A stretch of 64,000 nt of DNA from Sphingopyxis indica. GTDB taxonomy: Bacteria > Pseudomonadota > Alphaproteobacteria > Sphingomonadales > Sphingomonadaceae. Made by a program: the position numbers and the translations under genes. The stretch is taken from NCBI RefSeq assembly GCF_900188185.1, contig NZ_FZPA01000005.1, positions 124,001 through 188,000 of the forward strand, given 5' to 3'. Shown here in pieces: positions 25,144 through 34,147 of the stretch. A model generated the notes under the pieces. That model was not told the origin of the DNA. It ran no database searches and saw only the letters and a program-made list of their open reading frames with translations. How positions within the stretch are numbered: the first letter of the stretch is position 1; each line of letters begins with the position of its first letter.

Positions 25144-26649
25144 ATGAAATCGGGTCTGTCGCTGATCGCGCTGGCGCTTGCCGTTGCGGTTCCTGCCATC
25201 GTCCATGCCGCGGACCAGAATGACAAGGCAAAGGCCGAAAAGCCCGCCGCCGATGTCGAACCCCAAATCCATACCACCAAACTCAGCGGCACCTTCGGCG
25301 GCCAGCGCATCGACTATGCCGCGACGATCGGCGAGACGATCCTGAAGAACAAGGATGGCGTGCCCGAAGCCGCGGTCGTCACCACCTCCTATGTCAAGGA
25401 ACCGCGCGATCCGTCGCGCCCCGTCACCTTCCTGTTCAACGGCGGCCCCGGATCGGGCACCGTCTGGCTGATGATGGGCGCGTTCGGGCCGAAGCGGGTC
25501 GCGATTCCCGGCGACGGCACCGACGATGGCGCGCCGCCCTATCCCATTGTCGACAATCCCGACTCGCTGCTCGACGCCACCGACATCGTCTTCATCGACC
25601 CGCCGGGAACGGGCTTCTCGCACCTGATCGGCAAGGCCGACCCCAAGGACTATTACGGCGTGACGCAGGATGCAAAGCTCGTCGCCGAGGTGATCCGCCG
25701 CTGGCTGAACGAGAATGGCCGCTGGAACAGCCCCAAATATCTCGGCGGCGAAAGCTATGGCACGACGCGGTCGGCCGCGGTCGCGAACCAGTTGATGAAC
25801 GAGACATATAATGACGTCGCGCTCAACGGCATCATCCTGATCTCGACCGTGCTCGATTTTGCGGCGGGCGCCGACACGCCGGGTAACGAACTCTCATACA
25901 TCACCAACCTGCCGTCGATGGCGGTAACCGCGCTCTATCACGGCAAGGCGACCGCCGCCTCGCCCGAGGCCTTTGCCGAAGAAGCGCGGCAATGGGCGAT
26001 CGGCCCCTATGCCGCTGCGCTGCTCAAGGGCCAGAAATTGCAGGGCGAGGAGCGCGCGAAGATCCGCCGCGAGCTGGCGCGCTTCACCGGTCTTTCGGAA
26101 ACCTATCTCGAAAGCGCCGACCTGCGCGTGACGCCCGGCCGCTTCTACAAGGAATTGCTGCGCGATCGCGGGCTGACGATCGGCCGCCTCGACAGCCGCT
26201 ATACCGGCAAGGACTATGACAATGCCGGCGAAACGCCCGACAACGACCCCAGCTTCTATGGCATCGACGCGGGCTATACCGCCGCGATCAACAGCTGGGC
26301 GCGCGATACGCTGGGATTCAAGACGGATCGCGAATATCAGTCGATCGGCTCCATCGGCAGCCAGTGGGACTGGCGCCTCGGCGGCCGCGACACCAACGCC
26401 TATCTGAACGTCGCGCCCTATATCGGCCAGGCGCTGCGCGAAAATTCGGGGCTGCGCGTGCTCGTCGCGCAGGGCTATTATGATTTCGCGACGCCCTTTT
26501 TCGCCGCTGAATATGCGCTGTCGCGCACCGGCATCCCGCAGGACCGGATCGAGTATGAATATTATGACGCGGGGCACATGATGTATATCCGCGACGAGGA
26601 CCGGCACAAATTATCGGCCGACATCCGCGCCTTCATCCGCGCGCGATAG
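25144..26649 (+). CDS. S10-family serine carboxypeptidase-like protein
   Basis: A 501-residue secreted peptidase with a signal peptide (residues 1-22, ALALAVAVPAIVHAA). Oxyanion motif FLFNGGPGSG (about residue 97), nucleophile Ser204 in GGESYGTTR, likely acid Asp in LVAQGYYDFATPF and base His in DAGHMMYI give the full Ser-Asp-His set of peptidase family S10. Bacterial members are periplasmic or extracellular and remove C-terminal residues from peptides. GGGGAGACAAG upstream of the ATG serves as ribosome site. It stands alone, converging on a small membrane protein gene. Confidence 0.93.
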   Translation: MKSGLSLIALALAVAVPAIVHAADQNDKAKAEKPAADVEPQIHTTKLSGTFGGQRIDYAATIGETILKNKDGVPEAAVVTTSYVKEPRDPSRPVTFLFNGGPGSGTVWLMMGAFGPKRVAIPGDGTDDGAPPYPIVDNPDSLLDATDIVFIDPPGTGFSHLIGKADPKDYYGVTQDAKLVAEVIRRWLNENGRWNSPKYLGGESYGTTRSAAVANQLMNETYNDVALNGIILISTVLDFAAGADTPGNELSYITNLPSMAVTALYHGKATAASPEAFAEEARQWAIGPYAAALLKGQKLQGEERAKIRRELARFTGLSETYLESADLRVTPGRFYKELLRDRGLTIGRLDSRYTGKDYDNAGETPDNDPSFYGIDAGYTAAINSWARDTLGFKTDREYQSIGSIGSQWDWRLGGRDTNAYLNVAPYIGQALRENSGLRVLVAQGYYDFATPFFAAEYALSRTGIPQDRIEYEYYDAGHMMYIRDEDRHKLSADIRAFIRAR

Positions 26650-26689
26650 GACAGGCGGGGGCGCCGTTAACGGCGCGTGCCGCCTTTCG

Positions 26690-27127
26690 TCAGCGCAAGA
26701 CCCCGCTCGCTGCCTGGCGCCGCGCGTAAAGGAACAGCGCAATCGCGACGATCCAGATGATCGCGGTAAAGATCATCGGAAAGGCCCCGAACATGTGCAT
26801 CAGCTCGCCCCAGTGCAGGCCGAACTGATAGACGCTGCTGATCGCGAGGCCGAGCAGCGACACCGCGAAGGCGGTGACCGCGTGACGGCTGCGCGCGAGC
26901 AGCAGCAGCGAGCCGAGCACCGCCCCCCACACGCCGAGCGCCCAGCCGGTGTTGGCCCAGAGCGGAAAGCTTTGAAAATAGGCGATCTGTTCGGGCGTGA
27001 ACCCCGCTAGATAGGCCGCGTTGTCCATCTTGGTCATCGTATAATCGAACGCGCCGATCGCGTTCCACAGCAGCGAAAGCCCGCCGACCACCCACAGATG
27101 CCACGGCGTTTTGACAGTCGTATTCAT
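26690..27127 (-). CDS. Small integral membrane protein (four predicted helices), unknown function
   Basis: 145 residues with four hydrophobic segments: HLWVVGGLSLLWNAIGAFDY (about 10-29), TGWALGVWGAVLGSLLLLA (about 60-78), AVTAFAVSLLGLAISSVYQF (about 83-102) and FPMIFTAIIWIVAIALFLYA (about 115-134). Similar short membrane proteins annotated as hypothetical occur widely in Caulobacter and sphingomonads; the Trp-Asn and DYxMT patterns recur. No catalytic motif is visible. ATG 27127 is preceded by GGGGAGGGG. No operon partner is evident. Confidence 0.85.
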   Translation of the reverse strand: MNTTVKTPWHLWVVGGLSLLWNAIGAFDYTMTKMDNAAYLAGFTPEQIAYFQSFPLWANTGWALGVWGAVLGSLLLLARSRHAVTAFAVSLLGLAISSVYQFGLHWGELMHMFGAFPMIFTAIIWIVAIALFLYARRQAASGVLR

Positions 27128-27251
27128 GGCGAACCCCTCCCCATTGAACGCGCACAATCTATCATCATTTGCGGGCACGGGGAACTGTATTATTTTGCCA
27201 TGACAGCATCGCCCCCTTGGCAATCGCGCGCCCAGCGGCGATAGCGCGCGC

Positions 27252-27947
27252 ATGTGCGTCGTCGCCCTCGCCTGGCGGGTCCATCGGGACTGGCCCTTGA
27301 TCCTCGTCGGCAACCGCGACGAATTCCACGACCGGCCGAGCGCGCCGCTCGCCGCGTGGGACGACGGCAGCGGCATCGTCGCGGGCCGCGACCTTCAGGC
27401 GGGCGGCACGTGGATGGGCCTCCATGCGCCGAGCGGGCGCGCCGTCGTCGTCACCAACGTCCGCGGCGCGATGCCCGATCCGGCGAAGGAGTCGCGCGGT
27501 GCGCTCGTCACCGACCTGCTGCGCGGCGGCGGACGCTTCGCCGCGCCGGTCGAGGCCGACCTCGATCGTTTCAACGCCTTCAACCTGTTCGCGGCCGATG
27601 GCACGGCAAGGCTGATGACCAACCGCCCAAAGCCGCGCATTGCCTCGCTCGCCCCCGGCGTCCATGCGATCGCCAACGAACCCGTCGATCGCCCCTGCCC
27701 CCGCGCCGAGCGGCTCCGCGCCGCGCTCGAAGCGGTGGTCGAGGCAGCAAGCGATCCCGCCGGCCTGCTCGACACGCTGGCCGCGACCGGCGACCCCGCG
27801 CTCTTCCTGCACGGTGATGTCTATGGCACGCGCGCGTCGACGCTGATCGCGATCGACGGCAAGGGCACGGCGCACATGGTCGAGCGGCGCTACGAAAAGG
27901 GCGGCCGTCCCGCCGGAACGACCGCCCTTCAAATTCGTATCGGCTGA
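27252..27947 (+). CDS. NRDE (TANGO2-like) family protein
   Basis: A 231-residue protein with Cys2 exposed after Met removal (MCVVALAW), which could act as an N-terminal nucleophile as in Ntn hydrolases, and the family-naming motif VGNRDEFHDRPSAPLAAW (about residues 18-35), followed by GGTWMGLH and VTNVRG. The family is found from bacteria to humans (TANGO2, proposed roles in haem or lipid handling); the molecular activity is not settled. The last codons form part of a hairpin that probably terminates infC transcription from the other strand. Confidence 0.92.
   Translation: MCVVALAWRVHRDWPLILVGNRDEFHDRPSAPLAAWDDGSGIVAGRDLQAGGTWMGLHAPSGRAVVVTNVRGAMPDPAKESRGALVTDLLRGGGRFAAPVEADLDRFNAFNLFAADGTARLMTNRPKPRIASLAPGVHAIANEPVDRPCPRAERLRAALEAVVEAASDPAGLLDTLAATGDPALFLHGDVYGTRASTLIAIDGKGTAHMVERRYEKGGRPAGTTALQIRIG
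27893..27929 (-). terminator. Terminator hairpin overlapping the 3' end of the NRDE gene
   Basis: AAGGGCGGCCGT (27897-27908) pairs with ACGACCGCCCTT (27918-27929) with one mismatch. On the minus strand the stem is followed by TTTTCG. It fits a terminator for infC placed inside the convergent coding sequence. Confidence 0.65.
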
Positions 27948-27956
27948 CGCTGCACC

Positions 27957-28493
27957 TTACTTCGGCGCGAGCACCATCAGCATCTGGCGGCCTTCGGTGC
28001 GCGGGTGCGCTTCGATTTTCGCGATTTCGGCGGTCATCTCGGCGACGCGTTGGAGCACGTTGAGGCCAAGCTGCGTATGGCTCATCTCGCGGCCGCGGAA
28101 GCGCATCGTCATCTTGACCTTGTCGCCTTCCTCGAGGAAGTGAAAGACCTTCTTCATCTTCACGTCGAAATCGTGATCGTCGATGTTCGGACGCATCTTG
28201 ATCTCCTTGATCTCCTGCGTCTTCTGGGTCTTGCGCGCGGCGTTGGCCTTTTTCTGGGCCTCATATTTATATTTGCCGACGTCGAGGAACTTGCACACCG
28301 GCGGATCGGCGTTCGGAGAGACTTCGACCAGATCGAGCCCGACTTCGGCCGCCTGTTCGATCGCTTCGGCAGTCAGCATTACGCCCAGATTTTCGCCTTC
28401 CTCGTCGATCACGCGGACCTTGGGCGAGGCGATGAACTCATTGTATCGCGGGCCGTTCTTCGGTGGCATCGGGGCCAGCGGGCGGCGGGTCAT
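27957..28493 (-). CDS. infC: Translation initiation factor IF-3
   Basis: A 178-residue factor that binds the 30S subunit and proofreads initiator tRNA selection. The N-domain begins [20 protein letters not shown], a Lys-rich linker joins ([20 protein letters not shown]), and the C-domain has [18 protein letters not shown] and [12 protein letters not shown], all strongly conserved. The start is an ATG at 28493 with no clear ribosome site; 28469 is an alternative. The usual AUU start was not seen. Downstream rpmI-rplT are not adjacent here. Confidence 0.96.
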   Translation of the reverse strand: MTRRPLAPMPPKNGPRYNEFIASPKVRVIDEEGENLGVMLTAEAIEQAAEVGLDLVEVSPNADPPVCKFLDVGKYKYEAQKKANAARKTQKTQEIKEIKMRPNIDDHDFDVKMKKVFHFLEEGDKVKMTMRFRGREMSHTQLGLNVLQRVAEMTAEIAKIEAHPRTEGRQMLMVLAPK

Positions 28494-28681
28494 GGGCGGG
28501 CGTATAGCTGTATCTCCTCAGATCGTTTCAAATGCGCGCACGGCACCCCACGCCGATGCGCCTCGTGGTCATATAGTGAACGCGCGGCCGGCGTAAAGGC
28601 CGCGCGTGTCGGCGCGCCCACGCTTTTCGCCGGACTGTGGCGGCTTTGCCACGCCCCGGGGGTCAGCGAATTACCCGCATC

Positions 28682-29890
28682 CTACCATTTTGCGGGCGCC
28701 GGGTCGATCACCCGGAAGCCGCCGGCGCCGACCTCGCTGACCTCGAGCGCGCGGATCGCGATGCCCTGATTGTCGAAGCGGAAGATGCCGTCGATCCCGC
28801 CGAAGCCGTCGGCCGCGAGCAGCCGCGTGACCGGGAAATTGGTCCCCGGCTTCCAGTCGCGCGCGATGCGCACCGTCAGCAGCACCGAATCATAGCCGAG
28901 GCTCGCGAGCCGATAGGGCGCCTTGCCATAGCGCTGGCGATATTTGGTCGCGAGCTGGCCATAGAGACCGTCCGAGACGCTGGCGAACCAGGCGCCGCGC
29001 ATCGCCGGGCTGGTGCCGAGCGACGCGTCGGTGTTCCACAGCTCGGGGCCGAGGATCTGCCGGTCGCCAGCCTCGCGCAGCACGGGCACCGCGCGGACCG
29101 CGTTGCCGCCGACGTCGGCGATCAGCACGGCGTCCATCTCGCCCGCATTGGCGAGCCGCCGCGCCGCCCCCGACAGCGCGGTCGCGCTGCGGTCATAGCT
29201 TTCGACCGCGACAAGCGTGCCGCCGGCCTGCTTGACCGCGGCGCGGAACGCCGCGACCGAGCGATCGCCATAGACATTTTTGGGGACCAGCGCGCCGAAG
29301 CGCGTGTGCCCTTTACCGCGGGCGAAAGCGACGACGCGCTCGACCGACTGGCCGGGGACGAAGCCCATGATGAAGACACCATTGCCCGCCACCGCACTGT
29401 CGTTCGAGAAGCTCAGCACCGGAACCTTCGCGGCGCGCGCGATCGGCGCGACCGCCGCGACATCTTCGCTGAGCAGCGGGCCGAGGATCAGCTTGTTGCC
29501 GTCGGCGACCGCCTGCCGCGCCGCCGCCGCCGCGCCGAGCGCGGTGTCATAGGTGGTGATGCGCAGCTTCTCGGTCCTGGTATCGAGCAGCGCCATCGTC
29601 GTCGCATTGGCGATCGCGGTGCCGACGTCGGCGTTCCGTCCCGTCTCGGGCACGAGCAGCGCGACGCGGTGGCGGTCGGTGTCGGTCGGCAGGCCGGGTT
29701 CGATCGTCTCGCCCCCGTTCGGCGGCGGCGGCGGCGGACCCGCGGTTTTCGGCACGACCTGGCACGCCGCGAGCAGCCCGCCGAGCGCCAGCGTCGCCAG
29801 CCCGCGCAGCATGCGGCGGCGGGGCGACGCAATCTCTTGGCGCTCTGCCCCAGTTTCTGCCATTTTCGGCGTCATGCCGGATTCGACCAT
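28682..29890 (-). CDS. Penicillin-binding protein activator (LpoA-like) lipoprotein
   Basis: About 402 residues. A lipobox (GGLLAACQ, about residues 38-45) follows a long basic leader, then a Pro-rich linker (PPPPPP). The rest is a type I periplasmic-binding fold as in LpoA and LivJ: RHRVALLVPETGRNADVG, LILGPLLSEDVAAVAP, SFSNDSAVAGNGVFIMGF, LASLGYDSV. LpoA activates PBP1A from the outer membrane in gammaproteobacteria; the alphaproteobacterial role is inferred. The ATG at 29890 has AAGGGAG spaced 8 nt. It diverges from rsmI with 17 nt of overlap between the two 5' ends, the same pairing (lpoA next to rsmI) seen in many bacteria. Confidence 0.88.
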   Translation of the reverse strand: MVESGMTPKMAETGAERQEIASPRRRMLRGLATLALGGLLAACQVVPKTAGPPPPPPNGGETIEPGLPTDTDRHRVALLVPETGRNADVGTAIANATTMALLDTRTEKLRITTYDTALGAAAAARQAVADGNKLILGPLLSEDVAAVAPIARAAKVPVLSFSNDSAVAGNGVFIMGFVPGQSVERVVAFARGKGHTRFGALVPKNVYGDRSVAAFRAAVKQAGGTLVAVESYDRSATALSGAARRLANAGEMDAVLIADVGGNAVRAVPVLREAGDRQILGPELWNTDASLGTSPAMRGAWFASVSDGLYGQLATKYRQRYGKAPYRLASLGYDSVLLTVRIARDWKPGTNFPVTRLLAADGFGGIDGIFRFDNQGIAIRALEVSEVGAGGFRVIDPAPAKW

Positions 29891-30734
29891 ATCCAATACT
29901 CCCTTGCCCGGTCTCTATATCGTGGCGACGCCCATCGGCAACCTCGGCGACATCGGCGCGCGCGCCGCGGCGGTCCTCGCCCGCGCCGACCTGATCGCCG
30001 CCGAAGACACGCGCGTGACGGCGAAGCTGCTGTCACACCTCGGCTTGCGGATAAAGATGACCCCCTATCACGACCATAGCGACGAACGCGCGCGCGCCGA
30101 TCTGGTTGCGCGCATGGAAAATCAGGTCGTCGTGCTGGTGTCGGATGCGGGAACGCCGCTGATTTCGGACCCCGGCTACAAGCTGGTGCGCGATGCGCGC
30201 GCGGCGGGGCGGCACGTCACCACCCTGCCCGGCCCGTGCGCCGCGATCGCCGCGATCACCCTGTCGGGGCTGCCGAGCGATCGCTTCCTTTTCGCGGGTT
30301 TCCTGCCGAACAAGGCCAAGGCGCGCGCCGACACGATCGCCGAATTTGCGGGACTGCGCGCGAGCTTGGTCTTCTACGAAAGCGGCCCGCGCCTCGCCGC
30401 AACGCTGGCGGCGCTCGCCGAAGGGCTCGGCAACCGCGAGGCCGCGGTCGCGCGCGAGATCACCAAACTCTATGAGGAATGCGTGACCGGCCCGCTCGCC
30501 GAGCTTGCTACGCGCTATGCCGACGCGCCGCCGAAGGGCGAAATCGTCATCGTCGTCGCGCCGCCCGCCGACGATATGACCGAAGAGGCCGACGAGGCGA
30601 CCGTCGATGCCGCGCTCCGCGAAGCGCTCGCCGACGAGCCGGTTGCAAAGGCCGCAAAGGCGGTCGCCAAACGCTTCGGCCGCGACCGCCACGCGGTCTA
30701 TGCCCGCGCGCTCGAGCTGAAGGCCGAGGCTTGA
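29874..30734 (+). CDS. rsmI: 16S rRNA (cytidine1402-2'-O)-methyltransferase
   Basis: A 286-residue SAM-dependent tetrapyrrole-methylase-fold enzyme. GLYIVATPIGNLGDI (about residue 12), the AEDTRVT loop, SDAGTPLISDPGYKLV and LPGPCAAIAA are RsmI signatures. It methylates the ribose of C1402 in the ribosomal P site. The ATG at 29874 has no clear ribosome site, and the start region overlaps the divergent lpoA-like gene. It is followed by yraN with a TTGA overlap, giving the common rsmI-yraN pair. Confidence 0.95.
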   Translation: MPDSTISNTPLPGLYIVATPIGNLGDIGARAAAVLARADLIAAEDTRVTAKLLSHLGLRIKMTPYHDHSDERARADLVARMENQVVVLVSDAGTPLISDPGYKLVRDARAAGRHVTTLPGPCAAIAAITLSGLPSDRFLFAGFLPNKAKARADTIAEFAGLRASLVFYESGPRLAATLAALAEGLGNREAAVAREITKLYEECVTGPLAELATRYADAPPKGEIVIVVAPPADDMTEEADEATVDAALREALADEPVAKAAKAVAKRFGRDRHAVYARALELKAEA

Positions 30735-31081
30735 GCCGCGCCGCGGCCGAAGCGCGCGGACGCAAGGCCGAGCGCCGCGCGGCGTGGTGGCTGCGCCTCC
30801 ACGGCTGGCGCATCCTGGGACAGCGGCTGCGCGTCCCCGCGGGCGAGGTCGACCTCGTCGCGCGGCGCGGGCGCACCGTCGCCTTCGTCGAAGTGAAGTG
30901 GCGCGACCGCGCGGCGGACCTCGACCATGCGATCGACCAATATCGGCTGCGCCGCGTCGCCGCGGCCGCCGAAATGCTGAGCGCGCGCTTCGCCGGCCCC
31001 CGCGACGACATCAGGATCGACGTGATGCTCCTTGCACCGCGCCGCCTGCCACGCCATCTGGTCCACGTCTGGCAACCGTGA
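30731..31081 (+). CDS. yraN: UPF0102 (YraN) family nuclease-like protein
   Basis: A 116-residue protein starting at TTG 30731, which overlaps the rsmI stop (TTGA). Basic N-terminus (ARGRKAERRAAWWLRLHGWRI) followed by the restriction-endonuclease-like core VPAGEVDLVARRGRTVAFVE, then VKWR. Glu, Asp and the Glu-Val-Lys pattern match the catalytic D...ExK of PD-(D/E)XK nucleases. Cellular role unproven; usually next to rsmI, as here. A perfect hairpin follows the stop. Confidence 0.92.
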   Translation: MSRAAAEARGRKAERRAAWWLRLHGWRILGQRLRVPAGEVDLVARRGRTVAFVEVKWRDRAADLDHAIDQYRLRRVAAAAEMLSARFAGPRDDIRIDVMLLAPRRLPRHLVHVWQP

Positions 31082-31096
31082 GGCGGTGAAGCCGCA

Positions 31097-31122
31097 AACC
31101 CCTCCTCCGAAGAGGAGGGGTT
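31097..31122. repeat. Perfect 11-bp hairpin between yraN and gshB
   Basis: AACCCCTCCTC (31097-31107) and GAGGAGGGGTT (31112-31122) around a CGAA tetraloop. There is no T-run, so it may stabilise RNA ends or act with Rho rather than as a classic terminator. Confidence 0.75.
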
Positions 31123-31139
31123 GAATATGGAGAAACAAT

Positions 31140-32090
31140 ATGACCCTGCGCGCCGCCGTGCAAATGGACCCGCTGGACCAGATCAACATCGGGGGCGACA
31201 GCAGCTTCGCCCTGATGCTCAAGGCGCTCGAACGCGGCTACAGCCTCTTTCACTACGACGTCCGCGGCCTGACATGGGAGGCCGGGCGGCTGACGACGCG
31301 CGCGCACCCTGTCCTCGACGTCAAGCGCGAGGCGGGCGATCATTATCGCTTCGGCGAGGCGCTGACGCTCGATCTCGGCCGCGATGTCGATGTCGTGCTG
31401 ATGCGGCAGGACCCGCCCTTCGACCTCGGCTATCTGACCGGCACCTGGCTGCTCGAGCGCATCCGCGGCGAAACGCTGGTGGTCAACGATCCGGTCTCGG
31501 TCCGCAACGCGCCCGAAAAGGTCTTCGTGCTCGACTTCCCGCAGTTCATGCCGCCGACGATGGTGACGCGCGATCTGGACGCGGTGAAGGATTTCCATAA
31601 GCGTCACGGCGCGATCGTCGTCAAGCCGCTCCACGGCAACGGCGGCAAGGCGGTGTTCCGCATCGACGAAGACGGCAGCAATCTCGGCGCGCTCGTCGAG
31701 CTGTTCGGTCAGGTGTGGCCCGAACCCTTCATGGTCCAGCAGTTCCTGCCCAGCGTATCGGCGGGCGACAAGCGCATCGTCCTTGTCGACGGCGAGGTCG
31801 CGGGGGCGATCAACCGCAAGCCCGGCGAGGGCGAATTCCGATCGAACCTCGCGGTCGGCGGCTTTGCCGAAGCCGCCGAACTCAGCCCGCGCGAGCAGGA
31901 AATCTGCGCCGCGCTCGGCCCTGCGCTCAAGGAACGCGGGCTGATCTTCGTCGGCATCGACGTGATCGGCGGCGAATGGCTGACCGAGATCAACGTCACC
32001 TCGCCCACCGGCATCGTCGCGATCGACCGCTTCAACAACAGCGACACGGCGGGGATGATCTGGGACGCGATCGCGCGCCGGATCGTTTGA
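31140..32090 (+). CDS. gshB: Glutathione synthetase
   Basis: A 316-residue ATP-grasp ligase joining gamma-glutamylcysteine and glycine. N-domain: VQMDPLDQINIGGDSSFALM and VLMRQDPPFDLGYLTGTWLL (both GshB signatures). ATP-grasp: IVVKPLHGNGGKAVFRI, FMVQQFLPSVSAGDKRIVLV and LTEINVTSPTGIVAIDRFN with the Mg2+ ligands Glu and Asn. Full family length. GGAG is spaced 7 nt from the ATG. GshA is not in the window. Neighbours yraN and a DedA protein show no functional link. Confidence 0.97.
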   Translation: MTLRAAVQMDPLDQINIGGDSSFALMLKALERGYSLFHYDVRGLTWEAGRLTTRAHPVLDVKREAGDHYRFGEALTLDLGRDVDVVLMRQDPPFDLGYLTGTWLLERIRGETLVVNDPVSVRNAPEKVFVLDFPQFMPPTMVTRDLDAVKDFHKRHGAIVVKPLHGNGGKAVFRIDEDGSNLGALVELFGQVWPEPFMVQQFLPSVSAGDKRIVLVDGEVAGAINRKPGEGEFRSNLAVGGFAEAAELSPREQEICAALGPALKERGLIFVGIDVIGGEWLTEINVTSPTGIVAIDRFNNSDTAGMIWDAIARRIV

Positions 32091-32114
32091 CGCACGCGCT
32101 GCGTTAGCCTCCCC

Positions 32115-32723
32115 ATGACCGGCTTCATTCTCGACCTGATCCAGGGCTGGGGTTATTTCGGCATCTTCGTGCTGATGGTGCTCGAAAACGTCTTTCCGCC
32201 GATCCCCAGCGAGGTGATCATGGCGCTCGGCGGCATCGCAGCGGCGCAGGGGCGCTTCGATTTCTGGACGCTGATCGCGGTCGCGGTCGTGGGCACGACG
32301 CTCGGCAACTGGGTCTGGTACGGCATCGGCCGCTGGATCGGCTATCGACGCCTCAAGCCCTTCATCGACCGCCACGGCCGCTGGTTGACGCTCGACTGGC
32401 GCGAGGTCGAGCGGCTGCACGAGGGCTTCCTGCGCTTCGGCCCCGGCATCGTCTTCGCCGCGCGTTTCATGCCCGTGGCGCGCACCATGGTGTCGCTGCC
32501 CGCGGGCATGGTGCATATGAACCAGGCGAAATTTCTGATCTGGACCGCGGCGGGATCGACGATCTGGATCACCGCGCTCGCCGGGGCGGGAAGCTGGTTC
32601 GGCAAGCGCTTCGCCAACCTCGACGCCGTCGTCGGTCCGGTGGCGGTCGCGGCGATCGGGGCGCTGATTCTGCTCTATCTCTGGCGCGTCATCACGTGGA
32701 GGCCAAAGACCAAGAACGAATGA
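32115..32723 (+). CDS. DedA (VTT domain) membrane protein
   Basis: A 202-residue inner-membrane protein. VLENVFPPIPSEVIMALGG (about residues 21-39) and the FAARFMPVARTMVSLPAGMVHM motif region (about 115-136; key residues Phe, Arg, Pro, Ala, Arg) are DedA hallmarks, with four to five membrane helices. DedA proteins include lipid flippases for undecaprenyl phosphate and phosphatidylethanolamine; which lipid applies here cannot be told. It starts 24 bp after gshB. Confidence 0.93.
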   Translation: MTGFILDLIQGWGYFGIFVLMVLENVFPPIPSEVIMALGGIAAAQGRFDFWTLIAVAVVGTTLGNWVWYGIGRWIGYRRLKPFIDRHGRWLTLDWREVERLHEGFLRFGPGIVFAARFMPVARTMVSLPAGMVHMNQAKFLIWTAAGSTIWITALAGAGSWFGKRFANLDAVVGPVAVAAIGALILLYLWRVITWRPKTKNE

Positions 32724-32785
32724 TCGGTCTTTATCGTCACGCTGCGCCGACGACCGCTATCGACCGATTGCTGCCCCATTGATCA

Positions 32786-32860
32786 TCGTCACCCCGGACT
32801 TGATCCGGGGTCCATGACTTCGGCGCTGCTGTGGATCCCGGATCAAGTCCGGGATGACGA
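32786..32860. repeat. Intergenic inverted repeat, 29-bp arms
   Basis: Arms 32786-32814 and 32832-32860 pair with two mismatches; each contains a CCGGACTTGATCCGG palindrome. A related half-element occurs at 41864-41893. Confidence 0.9.
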
Positions 32861-33147
32861 AAGAGAGCAGGCGAACGTCCGCTCCCCACCCCAAAACCGC
32901 CATCGCAAAAAAACCGCTGTCCTACATTGTCCGGCTGTGCCAGCCTTCGTCTCGGCTCTTTCGAGATGTGGATAAAAGCGGTCACGGCCCGGCTTGCGGA
33001 TGCGGGGAACCGGCGCGGCATGGTCGCCGAACGCGGCCTATCGGCGGCCGCACAAGGCTGAACTTCACTGAACTTTGAAACGACGGCGCGGACCCAGCCC
33101 GCGATTACCATAGACGGCGATGGCAACTGGCCACCCCATAGCCGCCG
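32861..33147. other. Gene-free stretch between DedA gene and xerC
   Basis: No convincing gene. A 31-codon frame at 32966-33061 lacks a ribosome site and any recognisable similarity. Short direct repeats TGAACTT/TGAACTT occur near 33060-33078. No dif-like site was seen although xerC is adjacent. Confidence 0.5.
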
Positions 33148-34038
33148 TCACGCCCGCGGATGGGCATTCCGATAGATGTCGAGCAAATGCGCCGCGTCGA
33201 CCGCGGTATAAACCTGCGTCGAGGCAAGGCTCGCGTGACCGAGCAGTTCCTGCAGGCTCCGGAGGTCGGCGCCCCCCGCGAGCAGATGCGTCGCAAAGCT
33301 GTGCCGCAGCGCGTGCGGCGTCGTGCGTTCGGGCAATCCCAGCGCGCGGCGCGCCGACCGCACGCTCGCACGCACCACGCCGGGCTGGAGCGGCCCGCCG
33401 CGCGCGCCGAGGAACAGCGGGCTGTCTTTCGCGATCGGCCAGGGGCAGGCCGCGACATAGCGCTCCACCGCCGCCGCGACCGCGGGCAGGATCGGCACGA
33501 TCCGGGTCTTGGCGCGCTTGCCCGTGACGCGCAGCGTCTCGCCGAGCGGCAGCGCCGCGCCGGTCAGCGACAGTGCTTCGCCGATGCGCAGCCCCGCGCC
33601 ATAGAGCAAAAGCAGCAGCGCGAAGTCGCGCGCGCCGACCCAGCCCTCGCGCGCATTGTCCTCGACATCCTGCGCAAGCTGCATCGCCTCGTGCGGCGCG
33701 ACGGGGCGCGGCAGCCCCTTTTTGACGCGCGGCCCGCGCATCTGCGGCACGGCGGCGTTCGACCCGCCGACGAAGCGCAGAAAGCTGCGCAGCGCCGACA
33801 ATTCGCGCGCCGCCGACGCATTGCCCAGCCCCTCGCCGCGGCGCGCCGCAAGGTAAGCACGCAAATCATTAGGGGTCAGCGCCCTCAGCATCGCGCCATC
33901 GACCGCGCCGCCCTGATGCCGCGACAGAAAGGCGCAAAACCGCTCCGCCGTTGCGACATAGGCGCGGCGCGTGTGATCGGACCGGCGCTTTTCGTTCGCC
34001 AGATGCGCGTCCCATTCGCGGATCAAGTCCAAAGCCAC
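33148..34038 (-). CDS. xerC: Tyrosine recombinase XerC
   Basis: A 296-residue chromosome-dimer-resolution recombinase. SAM-like N-domain (LIREWDAHLANEKRRSDHTR, YVATAERFCAFL), then catalytic residues: Arg in GAGLRIGEALSL, Lys in VTGKRAKTRIVP, HALRHSFATHLL (His-x-x-Arg), His in LLGHASLASTQ and nucleophile Tyr in VYTAVDAAHLL. The GTG at 34038 is chosen because AAGGG precedes it and because longer versions would run into the inverted repeat at 34055-34136. XerD is not in the window. Confidence 0.94.
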   Translation of the reverse strand: MALDLIREWDAHLANEKRRSDHTRRAYVATAERFCAFLSRHQGGAVDGAMLRALTPNDLRAYLAARRGEGLGNASAARELSALRSFLRFVGGSNAAVPQMRGPRVKKGLPRPVAPHEAMQLAQDVEDNAREGWVGARDFALLLLLYGAGLRIGEALSLTGAALPLGETLRVTGKRAKTRIVPILPAVAAAVERYVAACPWPIAKDSPLFLGARGGPLQPGVVRASVRSARRALGLPERTTPHALRHSFATHLLAGGADLRSLQELLGHASLASTQVYTAVDAAHLLDIYRNAHPRA

Positions 34039-34054
34039 CCTTGCCCTTCCCTTT

Positions 34055-34136
34055 CCGTTCGTGTCGAGCGAAGTCGAGACACCCATCGGGCCGGCGTAAA
34101 GCTGAGGGGCACCTCGACTTCGCTCGATGCGAACGG
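34055..34136. repeat. Intergenic inverted repeat, 24-bp arms (GTCGAGCGAAGTCGAG family)
   Basis: Arms 34055-34078 and 34113-34136 pair with two mismatches. A related GAGCGAAGTCGAG word recurs inside the element at 52175-52338. Confidence 0.88.
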
Positions 34137-34147
34137 GTCTGGGGAGA

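Noticed and set aside
32966-33061. 31-codon frame between the DedA and xerC genes
   Set aside because: No ribosome site, no recognisable pattern, and it lies in a repeat-bearing gap.
32861-33147. Possible dif site near xerC
   Set aside because: No sequence resembling the 28-bp dif core was found; xerC position alone is not evidence.
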